Assembly (NCBI GenBank): GCA_004297005.1
Contig: SCVA01000031.1
Span: forward strand, 1 to 59,528
Direction: 5' to 3'
DNA: 59,528 nt
From: Nevskiaceae bacterium
GTDB lineage: Bacteria; Pseudomonadota; Gammaproteobacteria; Nevskiales; Nevskiaceae
Made by a program: the position numbers and the translations under genes. Below the pieces are notes generated by a model. It was not told the origin of the DNA and ran no database searches. It saw only the letters and a list, made by a program, of their open reading frames with translations. Of the stretch, positions 18,485 through 27,471 are shown piece after piece. The stretch's first letter is position 1; every line of letters begins with the position of its first letter.

Positions 18485-19612
18485 ATGCGCAGCCAGCTCG
18501 CCAACATCTACCGCCTGGGAGTCAAGGAGCTCTGGGGCCTGTGGCGCGACCCGATCATGCTGGTGCTGGTGGTGTTCATGTTCGTGTTCACGGTGTACTC
18601 GGCCGCCAAGGCGATGCCGGAAACGCTCAACAAAGCACCCATCGCCATCGTCGATGAGGATGCCTCGCCGCTGTCCTCGCGCCTGGTTTCCAGCTTCTAC
18701 CCGCCGCAGTTCCTGCGGCCAGCGATGATCCCGCTCGCGGCTGTGGATTCCGGCATGGATGCCGGCGACTACACCTTTGCCCTGGTGATTCCGCCCGACT
18801 TCCAGCGCGACGTGTTGGCCGGCCGCGCGCCCAGCCTGCAACTCAATGTCGATGCCACCCGCATGGGCCAGGCCTTCACCGGCAGCGGCTACATCCAGCA
18901 GATCCTGCTCGGCGAGATCAACGAGTTCCTCCAGGGCCACCGCCAGTCCAGCGTGCTGCCGGTGGAGCTGGCTCTGCGTGCGCGCTTCAACCCCACGCTC
19001 AACAAGGGCTGGTTCGGGGCGCTGATGGAGATCGTCAACCACGTCACCATGCTGTCGATCCTGCTCACCGGCGCCGCGCTGATCCGCGAGCGCGAGCACG
19101 GTACCGTCGAGCACCTGCTGGTGATGCCGGTGATGCCGGCCGAGATCATGCTGTCCAAGGTCTGGTCCATGGGCCTGGTGGTGCTGCTGGCCGCGGCGCT
19201 GTCGCTGCGCTTCGTGGTGCAGGGCCTGCTGGGCGTGGTGATCGAGGGCTCGGTGGGCCTGTTCCTGGCCGGCGCCGCGCTGCACCTGTTCGCCACGACC
19301 TCGATGGGCATCTTCATGGCCACGCTGGCGCGCTCGATGCCGCAGTTCGCGCTGCTGCTGATCCTGGTGCTGATGCCGCTGGAAATGCTCTCCGGCGGCT
19401 CCACGCCGCGCGAGAGCATGCCGCTGTTCGTGCAGTACCTGATGCTGCTGGCGCCGACCACCCATTTCATCTCTGCCTCCCAGGCCATCCTGTTCCGTGC
19501 CGCCGGCTTCGAGGTGGTCTGGCCGTCTTTCCTGGCGCTGCTGTTGATCGGTTCGGTGTTCTTCGCGATCTCGCTGGCGCGCTTCCGCAAGATGCTCAGT
19601 CAGCTGGCTTGA
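18485..19612 (+). CDS. yhhJ: ABC-2 type permease (YhhJ-like)
   Basis: A 375-residue inner-membrane permease that begins 2 bases after the rbbA stop. One membrane segment lies at residues 20-38 (DPIMLVLVVFMFVFTVYSAA), followed by a large periplasmic domain containing NKAPIAIVDEDASPLSSRL, and five more segments from about residue 178, with the family motif TMLSILLTGAALIREREHGTVEHLLVMPV. It would pair with the membrane half of RbbA to form the pore. Last gene of the FNR-box-headed operon; the inverted-repeat element after it may act as terminator. Confidence 0.92.
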   Translation: MRSQLANIYRLGVKELWGLWRDPIMLVLVVFMFVFTVYSAAKAMPETLNKAPIAIVDEDASPLSSRLVSSFYPPQFLRPAMIPLAAVDSGMDAGDYTFALVIPPDFQRDVLAGRAPSLQLNVDATRMGQAFTGSGYIQQILLGEINEFLQGHRQSSVLPVELALRARFNPTLNKGWFGALMEIVNHVTMLSILLTGAALIREREHGTVEHLLVMPVMPAEIMLSKVWSMGLVVLLAAALSLRFVVQGLLGVVIEGSVGLFLAGAALHLFATTSMGIFMATLARSMPQFALLLILVLMPLEMLSGGSTPRESMPLFVQYLMLLAPTTHFISASQAILFRAAGFEVVWPSFLALLLIGSVFFAISLARFRKMLSQLA

Positions 19613-19677
19613 GGCTGGGGTGCAACGGCCGCTGCGCTTCTCCCGAGTTCACTGACCTTCGAAGCTAAGGACTCACT

Positions 19678-19788
19678 CCTTCCCCTGCGTAGCGGGGGAA
19701 GGCCGGGATGGGGGCGCCTGGGTGTACCAGTGCATCCCGTGGGGCGAACGCCCCCACCCTAACCCTCCCCCGCTACGCAGGGGAGGGG
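19678..19788. repeat. Long inverted-repeat intergenic element, copy 2
   Basis: Arms 19678-19715 and 19750-19788 are near-perfect reverse complements and nearly identical to the arms at 8619-8733 (TCCCCTGCGTAGCGGGGG core). The spacers of the two copies are unrelated. Like copy 1 it separates convergent genes (yhhJ and the helicase). Confidence 0.85.
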
Positions 19789-19805
19789 ACTGATTGCCGT
19801 TTTCG

Positions 19806-22112
19806 TTACTCGATGTGCCACCAGCTGGGCAGCAGCGCCTGCACCTCGGGCTCGGCATAGCGCTCGTCAAGCAGGTGCAGCACGCCGCGGTCCTGAGTGC
19901 CGCGGATCACCCGGCCGGCGGCCTGCACCACCTTCTGCAAGCCGGGGTAGAGATAGGCGTAGTCGTAGCCGGCGCCGAACTGCGCGTCGAGCCGGCGGCG
20001 CAGCTCCTCGTTGAGTGGGTTGATCTGCGGCAGGCCCAGGCTGGCGATGAAGGCGCCGATCAGGCGCTCGCCGGGTAGGTCGATACCTTCGGCGAACACG
20101 CCGCCCAGCACCGCGAAGCCGACGCCTTTGCCGCCGGCCTGGAAACGTTCCAGAAAAGCCGCGCGTTCCGGCTCGCGCATGCCGCGCTGCTGCGACCAGA
20201 CCGGTATCTCCGGGTGAAGGCTGCTGAACGCTGCCGCCGCCTGCTGCAGATAGTCGAAGCTGCTGAAGTAGGCGAGGTAGTTGCCGGGCTGGTCCCGGTA
20301 CTGCGCCGCCATCCGCGCGACAAGGGCGGGCAGCGAGCGCTGCCGGTGCTGATAGCGGGTGGAGATGCCGCGCGCCACCCGCACCTGCAACTGTTCGGCG
20401 CGGAATGGCGAGGGCACGTCCAGCCATTGCGTGCTTGCCGGCAGGCCCAGCAGGTCCCGGTAGTAGAGGGGCGGGCTCAGCGTCGCCGAGAACAGCACCA
20501 GCGCATGCGTACGCGCGGCGCGCGGCGCCAGGAACGGTGCCGGCACCAGATTGCGGATCGCCAGCCGCGAACGCCCCGGCCGGCGCGGCTGGGCTTCTTC
20601 CTCCAGCACGATCTCGAACAGTGAATGCGCGGCGGAGTAGCTCTCGGCCAGGCGCAGGAACTGCGCAGCCGAGAAGAACCAGGTCTGCAGCGGACTGTCG
20701 TTGGCCGGAGGTTGCTCGGCGTAGTGACGGGCGATGGCCGAGACCGCCTCCTGCAAGGCGCGGCAGAGCGACTCGGGTAGTTGCGGGTGCGCGGCATAGG
20801 TCTGGGTCTGGTCGCGGTGCAGGCGGTTCCAGGCGCGCTGGACCTTGTCCAGCGGCTTGCGCAGCTCGGCCGGCGGAGCGCGCCGCAAGGCCGCCAGTTG
20901 CGCCGGGTCGAGCTCCGCCGAGTACATGCCGCGCGCTCGTTCGACCAGGTTGTGGGCCTCGTCCACCAGCACCGCCAGCTTCCAGTCGTTGAGCTGCGCC
21001 AGACCGTAGAGCAGAGCGCTGCCGTCGAAGTAGTAGTTGTAGTCGCCGACCACCACATCGCTCCAGCGCACCAGCTCCTGGCCCAGGTAGTAGGGGCAGA
21101 CCTGGTGTTGCAGCGCGACCGCGCGCAGGCCGGCCTGATCGAGACGCGGCTGCTGCACGGCCTCGGCGCGGGCGGCGGGCAGGCGGTCGTAGAAGCCGCG
21201 CGCCAGCGGACAGGACTCGCCATGGCAGGCCTTGTCCGGGTGCTCGCAGCTCTTCTCGCGCGCCACCAGCTCCAGCACCCGCAGCGGGATCGCGTCCTTG
21301 TCGCTGCTCGCCAGCGAGGCGGCGGCGTCCAGCGCCAGCCGGCGGCCGGAAGTCTTGGCGGTGAGAAAGAACACCTTCTCCACTTCGCCGCGCGCCAACG
21401 CCTTGAGCGCCGGGTAGAGACTGCCGATGGACTTGCCGATGCCGGTCGGCGCCTGCGCCAGCAGGCAGCCGCCGCGCACGGCGGTGCGATACACCGCCTC
21501 GGCGAGCTTGCGCTGGCCGGCGTGGAACTGCTGATGCGGAAACGCCGCCGCCGCCAGCGCCGGGTCGCGCTGTGCGCGGTGCGCCAGCTCGCTCGCCGAC
21601 CAGTGCAAAAAAAGCGCGCACTGGGTCTCGAAGAACTCGCGCAGGCCAGCTGCGCCGTGACGCTCGCTGAACAGGGTTTCCTGCTCGCTGTCGATGTTGA
21701 AGTAGACCAGCGTCAGGCGCAGCTCGGGCAGGTCCAGCGCCTGGCAAAGCAGCCAGCCATAGACCTTCAACTGCGCCCAGTGCAGCGCGCGCTGGTTCTC
21801 CGGCAGGCGCTCCAGTTGGCCGCGATAGGTCTTCACCTCCTCCAGCTCCTGGCGCGCTGGGTAGTAGCCGTCGGCACGGCCGCGCACTTCCAGCGCGCCG
21901 TAGTGGCCGCGCAGCGGCAACTCCTTCTGGTAGTCGCCGCCGCGCCGGGCGGCGACGGTGGCGTGACCGGTGATGCCTTCCTGTGCGCTCGGTGCCGGTG
22001 TGAAACGCAGATCGAGGTCGCCGTGCTTGGCGGTGAACTCGCAGAGCTCGCGGGCGGCGATGCGATAGCGCGGCGGCCCGGCTTCGCTGGGCGGTAGCGG
22101 GTGTGGAGACAA
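19806..22112 (-). CDS. XPD/DinG-like Fe-S DNA helicase with nuclease-like N-terminal domain
   Basis: A superfamily 2 helicase of about 768 residues. The N-terminal region has RGRADGYY (residues 77-84) and EEVKTYRG (91-98), the D...ExK pattern of PD-(D/E)XK nuclease folds as in Cas4-like proteins. Then come Walker A APTGIGKS (about 225), four Cys in a CEHPDKACHGESCP...CPYY cluster (about 285-330) as in the Fe-S domain of XPD, and DEAHN (about 384). The C-terminal motor ends with GRVIRGTQDRGVLHLLDERY. The start is uncertain: TTG at 22112 gives the family-like beginning RYRIAARELCEFTAKHGDLDLRF but has no clear ribosome binding site. Likely role: DNA repair or processing. Confidence 0.82.
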   Translation of the reverse strand: MSPHPLPPSEAGPPRYRIAARELCEFTAKHGDLDLRFTPAPSAQEGITGHATVAARRGGDYQKELPLRGHYGALEVRGRADGYYPARQELEEVKTYRGQLERLPENQRALHWAQLKVYGWLLCQALDLPELRLTLVYFNIDSEQETLFSERHGAAGLREFFETQCALFLHWSASELAHRAQRDPALAAAAFPHQQFHAGQRKLAEAVYRTAVRGGCLLAQAPTGIGKSIGSLYPALKALARGEVEKVFFLTAKTSGRRLALDAAASLASSDKDAIPLRVLELVAREKSCEHPDKACHGESCPLARGFYDRLPAARAEAVQQPRLDQAGLRAVALQHQVCPYYLGQELVRWSDVVVGDYNYYFDGSALLYGLAQLNDWKLAVLVDEAHNLVERARGMYSAELDPAQLAALRRAPPAELRKPLDKVQRAWNRLHRDQTQTYAAHPQLPESLCRALQEAVSAIARHYAEQPPANDSPLQTWFFSAAQFLRLAESYSAAHSLFEIVLEEEAQPRRPGRSRLAIRNLVPAPFLAPRAARTHALVLFSATLSPPLYYRDLLGLPASTQWLDVPSPFRAEQLQVRVARGISTRYQHRQRSLPALVARMAAQYRDQPGNYLAYFSSFDYLQQAAAAFSSLHPEIPVWSQQRGMREPERAAFLERFQAGGKGVGFAVLGGVFAEGIDLPGERLIGAFIASLGLPQINPLNEELRRRLDAQFGAGYDYAYLYPGLQKVVQAAGRVIRGTQDRGVLHLLDERYAEPEVQALLPSWWHIE

Positions 22113-22613
22113 GGTCGGAGTCGGTCTGCGGCGGAGTCGGTGCGCGTCGCGCCATTGGTATCGCGATGCGCGAACAATGTACCCGCCAACCAGCCGACGA
22201 GCGCTTCGAGCGAGCAGGAAAATTTGCGCGCGAGCTGCGCGAAACGCGGCTGATCCTCGCTACTGATCGCGGATTCGCGAGCCGCGTGACGCAGTGCGCA
22301 AGTCGCAGCAAACGCCGGGCTCGAAAGACGCTGCGCACGCGCCGCGAACGGGCCGGAAGAATTTCCGTTTTCCCTAGTAAAACGCCCCTTTTTTTGCGCG
22401 CGCGCGGTATCGGAAATTCACGTCGCGCGAGCTGTCGAGGATGGCGGCGAAGCCGCTCTGTCGGCGGCGGTTTTCAGGATTCCGAAAGCGCTGTCGCGCG
22501 CTTTAGCACAGTTGTCGCGTGCAAAGCGCGCGCGCTCTTGATAGTGTCCGATTAAGGCTTGTCATATCAGTGTCTTGGACAGCCTTAACCAACCTGACCT
22601 CGGGAGCATAAAC
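22113..22613. other. Gene-free stretch before the H1-like gene
   Basis: About 500 bases without a gene I can support. The ORFs across it have the residue make-up of random GC-rich sequence. The part from 22360 to 22520 contains alternating CGCG runs and a T7 tract. TTGATA at 22538-22543 is a possible -35 for the H1-like gene, with only weak -10 matches after it (CATATC region, 22563-22568). Confidence 0.4.
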
Positions 22614-23009
22614 ATGGCAGTAGCGAAGAAGGCGGCAAAGAAGCCGGCGAAGAAAGTAGCCGCGAAGAAAGTGGTGAAGAAGGCCGTGGCGAAGAAGCCG
22701 GTGGCCAAGAAGGCGGTGGCCAAAAAGGCCGTTGCCAAGAAGGCGGTGAAGAAGGTCGCCGCCAAGAAGGCCCCTGCGAAGAAGGCCGTAGCCAAGAAGG
22801 CAGTCGCCAAGAAGGCCCCGGCCAAGAAGGCCGCCGCCAAGAAGGCTCCTGCCAAGAAGGGCAACAAGACCCTCGCCAAGGTCGTCAAGAAGATCAAGGC
22901 CGAAGTGGCGATGGTGAAGAAGGAGGTCAAGAAGGACGTGGCCCTGGTGAAGAAGGCTGCCAAGGCGATGAAGAAGTCCGTTCCGACCCCGACTCCGTCG
23001 GCGGGCTAA
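22614..23009 (+). CDS. Histone H1-like / AlgP-like lysine-alanine repeat protein
   Basis: A 131-residue, extremely basic protein built from short repeats of the type [16 protein letters not shown] and KKVAAKKV, resembling the C-terminal tail of eukaryotic H1 and bacterial AlgP/HctB-like proteins. The last 45 residues are less repetitive ([37 protein letters not shown]) and could form an amphipathic helix. The start at ATG 22614 has GGGAG at 22602-22606; a longer frame upstream is unlikely. It probably binds DNA nonspecifically and helps condense or regulate the nucleoid. It stands alone and ends in a strong terminator. The repeat tract is expected to vary in length between strains. Confidence 0.88.
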   Translation: MAVAKKAAKKPAKKVAAKKVVKKAVAKKPVAKKAVAKKAVAKKAVKKVAAKKAPAKKAVAKKAVAKKAPAKKAAAKKAPAKKGNKTLAKVVKKIKAEVAMVKKEVKKDVALVKKAAKAMKKSVPTPTPSAG

Positions 23010-23064
23010 AAACCGCGCCGGGCGGAGCGCGTCAGACGCGCCCGCCACGCGGGTTTGCCTCAGG

Positions 23065-23097
23065 GCCGGGCAGCGCATCGCTGCCCGGCTTTTTTTT
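23065..23097 (+). terminator. Rho-independent terminator of the H1-like gene
   Basis: A perfect 11-bp stem GCCGGGCAGCG / CGCTGCCCGGC with a CAT loop (23065-23089) is followed by eight T (23090-23097). It lies 55 bases after the stop codon. Confidence 0.95.
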
Positions 23098-23114
23098 GTG
23101 GCCGCCGTGCTCGC

Positions 23115-24083
23115 TCAGCCTGACGAGGGAAACAGCTCCACCGGTTCCGCCAGTCCGTAGGTCTCCACCCGCAAGTCGGGTCGGCGGTCGCGCATGCCGG
23201 CGAAGAAGCGGTCCAGGCGCACCGCCAGCGGGAACGGCCGCAGCGGCTCCTCCAGTGGCCGGCTGAAGTCATCCCAGTGGCTGGGCACGACGCGCTTGGC
23301 GCCCACCGTGTCGACGACTTCGGCCAGATAGGCATCGAGGTCGTCGATCAGCGCCACGCCGAGAAACACGATGTCGGCCCGCTCGCCGCGCAGCGCGCCC
23401 GGCAGCGTGCCGGCGCTGCCGTGGAGCAGCACCCGGCCCTGCGGATGCGCGACCAGGATCGAGTAGACGCCGCCCAGCTTGTAGTCCAGATAGCGCGCCG
23501 GCGCCTTCAGTGGCTTGCCGATCTCGCCGGTGGGTGCGCCGCCGGTGGCACCGGCGTGGCGGCTTTCGATGAAGTGCAGCTCGAAATCGCCGAAGCGGTA
23601 GCTCTGGCCTGGATCGATCACCTGCAACTGCGTCTCTGGCAGGCCGGCGCCGCGCCCAAGGTTGGCGGTGCTCGCCGAGCCCAGCAGTCGCGCGCCGGTG
23701 AGCCTGGCGACCAGACCGGCGTCCATCGCATGGTCGTAGTGCGAATGCGAGACCAGCACCGCATCCAGCTTGCTCACGCCCAGGCGCGTCAGCCAGGTGC
23801 GGATGCGCGCCTCGTCCGGCGCGATACGGCGGTTGAGCGCCAAGGGCAGCAGACCCTGCGGCCGCGAGAAGAAGGGGTCCACCAGCAGCGCGTGCTCGCC
23901 GTCGCGCAGCAGCAGGGCGGTGACGCCCAGCCAGGTGGCGGTGAGCGCGCCGGCGGGGATCGGCCTGGCGGCGACCCGGTGGCGCTGGTACTCGGCCATG
24001 CCGGGGCGGTAGCAGTACAGCCCGGTCAGCAGTACTACGAGCAGCAGGCCCAGACCCAGCAGCAGGCGTGCAATCCATTTCAC
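23115..24083 (-). CDS. Membrane-anchored metallo-beta-lactamase-fold hydrolase
   Basis: A 322-residue MBL-fold protein of the UlaG/NAPE-PLD-like branch. One N-terminal membrane segment (residues 4-22) would anchor it with the catalytic domain outside the cytoplasm. Metal-binding motif VSHSHYDHAMD at residues 112-121; further His in ESRHAGATGG and a late PSHWDD match the remaining ligands. It begins 81 bases from the divergent yadG gene. Substrate is unknown; related proteins act on phosphodiester bonds of lipids or on phosphorylated lactones. Confidence 0.8.
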   Translation of the reverse strand: MKWIARLLLGLGLLLVVLLTGLYCYRPGMAEYQRHRVAARPIPAGALTATWLGVTALLLRDGEHALLVDPFFSRPQGLLPLALNRRIAPDEARIRTWLTRLGVSKLDAVLVSHSHYDHAMDAGLVARLTGARLLGSASTANLGRGAGLPETQLQVIDPGQSYRFGDFELHFIESRHAGATGGAPTGEIGKPLKAPARYLDYKLGGVYSILVAHPQGRVLLHGSAGTLPGALRGERADIVFLGVALIDDLDAYLAEVVDTVGAKRVVPSHWDDFSRPLEEPLRPFPLAVRLDRFFAGMRDRRPDLRVETYGLAEPVELFPSSG

Positions 24084-24164
24084 GGACTATCCTCCGGTCG
24101 CGGACCGCTAGCCTAGCGAGCGCCGACTTAGAATGAACCCGTCCCCCTCTCAGGCAGGCGTCGC

Positions 24165-25093
24165 GTGTCGCAGCCCCCCATCATCTCGGTCCGGAATCTT
24201 TCCAAGACCTATGCCTCCGGCTTCACCGCCCTCAAGAACGTCAACCTCGACATCCAGCGCGGCGAGATTTTCGCTTTGCTGGGCCCGAATGGCGCGGGCA
24301 AAACCACGCTGATCGGCGTCGTCTGCGGCCTAGTGAAAGCCAGCGCCGGTAGCGTGATCGCGGACGGTCACGACATCGACAGCGACTACCGAACGGCGCG
24401 CGAGAAGATCGGTCTGGTGCCGCAGGAGCTGCACACCGACGCCTTCGAGAGCGTGTGGGCGACGGTGAACTTCAGCCGTGGCCTGTTCGGTAAACCGCGC
24501 GATCCGGCGCTGATCGAAAAGCTGCTGCGCGAGCTTTCGCTCTGGGACAAGAAAGACGCCCGCATCATGACGCTGTCCGGCGGCATGAAGCGGCGGGTGA
24601 TGATCGCCAAGGCGCTTTCGCACGAGCCGAAGATCCTGTTTCTCGACGAGCCCTCGGCCGGGGTCGACGTCGAGCTGCGTCGCGACATGTGGCAGATGGT
24701 GCGGCGCCTGCGCGACAGCGGCGTGACCATCATCCTCACCACCCATTACATCGAGGAAGCCGAGGAGATGGCCGACCGCATCGGCATCATCCGCCAGGGC
24801 GAGCTGATCCTGGTCGAGGAGAAGACCGCGCTGATGCGCAAGCTCGGCAAGAAGCAGCTGCGCCTGCAACTGAAGACGCCGCTCGCTGCCATCCCCGACA
24901 ACCTCGCCAGCTATGCCCTGGAGCTGGCCGGCGAAGGCCAGAGCCTGATCTACACCTACGACGACCAGCAGGACGACACCGGCATCGCCGAGCTACTGCG
25001 TCGGCTGGCGGCGCAGGGCATCGACTTCCGCGAGCTGCAGTCGAGCCAGAGCTCGCTGGAAGACATCTTCGTCAGCCTGGTCCAGGGCCGCCC

Positions 25094-25097
<4 letters not shown>
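24165..25097 (+). CDS. yadG: ABC-2 exporter ATPase (YadG-like)
   Basis: A 310-residue ATPase with Walker A GPNGAGKT (residues 40-47), signature LSGGMKRR, Walker [14 protein letters not shown] and switch His in [15 protein letters not shown]. The final 80 residues form the small regulatory tail seen in the drug/polysaccharide exporter branch. The start is a GTG (24165) with AGGCAGG about 6 bases upstream; no ATG fits the family's N terminus ([14 protein letters not shown]). It overlaps the permease gene by ATGA. Length and partner match E. coli YadG-YadH. Substrate unknown. Confidence 0.9.
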
Positions 25098-25855
<758 letters not shown>

Positions 25856-25898
25856 CCGCGACGCCGGCACGGTTGCCGCCGCCCGGGCCTGAAGCCGG

Positions 25899-27455
25899 CT
25901 ACTCGCGTTCGTCGCCCGGCAGGCTCTGGTGGATGGCCAGGAAGTCCGGGTAGTGATCCAGGAACACGTCCACCAGCCGAGGCTCGAACTGCTGGCCGCG
26001 CTCTTCGCGCAGGTAGTTGGCGATGTCCTCCCAGGGCCAGGGCTCCTTGTAGACCCGGCGTGAGCTCAAGGCGTCGAAGACATCGGCCAGACCGGTGATG
26101 CGGGCGAACAGATGGGTGTCGGTGCCGCTGAGTCCGCGCGGATAACCGCCGCCGTCCCAGCGCTCGTGGTGGCCGCCGACCACCAGCTCGGCGGCCTTCA
26201 GCAGATGGCCCTTCTGGCCTTCCAGCATCCGCTGTCCGCGCAGCACATGGGTTTCCATGATGGCTCGCTCCGCCGCGTTGAGCTTGCCGGGCTTGTCGAG
26301 AATGGCGTCGGGGATGCCGATCTTGCCGAGGTCGTGCATGGCCGCCGCCACGCCCAGGGCCTCGATCTCCTCGTCGGAGAGGCCGATGAGCCGGCCCAGC
26401 AGCTTGGAGTACTCCGATACCCGGCGCACATGGTTGCGCAGCAGCTTGGAGCGCTCTTCGATGCCGGTGCTGAGCAGGATGATGAGTTGGCGCTGGGAGT
26501 CGAGCAGGTCCTGGTTGAGCGTCAGGTTCTCGTAAGCGATGGAGACATTGCGGCAGAACAGCTCGATCAGACGGGCGTCGGCCGGCGAGAAGTTGGAATC
26601 GCTGCTCAGGTAAACCACATGCTCGGTGTGCAGGCGGGTGGCGAAGTAGGCGGCGAACTGGCGCTCGCCGATTTCAAAGGAATGGCTGTGGATCGCGCGC
26701 TGCACCTGCGCCATCGCCTCGGCGTCCAGCACCTCCTCGGCCAGCGCTCCCTCGCTGGCCTGGTAGACGCCGGTGCCGGCCGCGACATGCAGGTGCCCGC
26801 AGCTCAGGTCGGCGGCAAAGCCATTGGTGCCGATCAGCACCGCATCGCGTTTGGCATATAGCAGGGCGGTGATCTGCTCCAGCACGCCGCGCTGGAACTG
26901 CACCAGCGAATGGGTCTTGAAGATCGAGGCGGAGGCCTCGATCACCTGTTCCAGACCGATGCGGGTGCGCTCCATCGCCACCAGTTCGCGGTACAGGCTC
27001 AGGCCGGTCTGTAGCACGGTGTAGAGCTTGGTGGTGGTGAGCTCGGTCTTTTCCTTGTAGTCGTTGATGTCGAACTTGCGCACCACCTCCAGCTCCGGCG
27101 CCTGGCCGGGCTGGCCGGTGCGCAGCACGATGCGCACGAAGCGATTGCCGAGCCGGTGGCGGATCTCCTGCACGGCGTCGAGGCCGGCGTGCTCGTTCTC
27201 CATCACCACGTCCATCAGCACCAGGGCGATGTCGGCCTCGCGTTCCATGATCTCCACCGACTCGCGGCCGGTGTAGGCATCGTGGATCTGCAGTGGCCGG
27301 CCGAGGACGGTGAAGGTTTCCAAGGCCAGGCGGGTGACCTTGTGCACTTCCTCCTCGTCGTCCACCACCAGAATCTTCCAGGGTTCCGGCCCGGCCCCTC
27401 CGGTTTCCAGCTCGCTGGCGGCGAAGCTCATCAGTTCGTTGTCGGCCTGTTCCAT
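25899..27455 (-). CDS. Response regulator with DUF3369 and HD-GYP domains
   Basis: A 518-residue protein: receiver domain with DDEEE (residues 32-36) and phospho-acceptor Asp82 in LVLMDVVM; a middle region of DUF3369 type (RTRIGLEQVIEASASIFKTHSLVQF onward); and a C-terminal HD-GYP phosphodiesterase domain with HDLGKIGIPD (about 372) and HHERWDGGGYP (about 428-438), so the metal and GYP residues are present. It would hydrolyse cyclic di-GMP in answer to phosphorylation. It lies 16 bases after the histidine kinase gene on the same strand, which is its likely partner. Confidence 0.92.
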   Translation of the reverse strand: MEQADNELMSFAASELETGGAGPEPWKILVVDDEEEVHKVTRLALETFTVLGRPLQIHDAYTGRESVEIMEREADIALVLMDVVMENEHAGLDAVQEIRHRLGNRFVRIVLRTGQPGQAPELEVVRKFDINDYKEKTELTTTKLYTVLQTGLSLYRELVAMERTRIGLEQVIEASASIFKTHSLVQFQRGVLEQITALLYAKRDAVLIGTNGFAADLSCGHLHVAAGTGVYQASEGALAEEVLDAEAMAQVQRAIHSHSFEIGERQFAAYFATRLHTEHVVYLSSDSNFSPADARLIELFCRNVSIAYENLTLNQDLLDSQRQLIILLSTGIEERSKLLRNHVRRVSEYSKLLGRLIGLSDEEIEALGVAAAMHDLGKIGIPDAILDKPGKLNAAERAIMETHVLRGQRMLEGQKGHLLKAAELVVGGHHERWDGGGYPRGLSGTDTHLFARITGLADVFDALSSRRVYKEPWPWEDIANYLREERGQQFEPRLVDVFLDHYPDFLAIHQSLPGDERE

Positions 27456-27471
27456 GATCGCGAGGTCCTGT

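Noticed and set aside
22103..22555. Plus-strand open frame in the gap before the H1-like gene
   Set aside because: Arg/Ala/Ser-rich without any pattern, no ribosome binding site, and it overlaps the helicase start.
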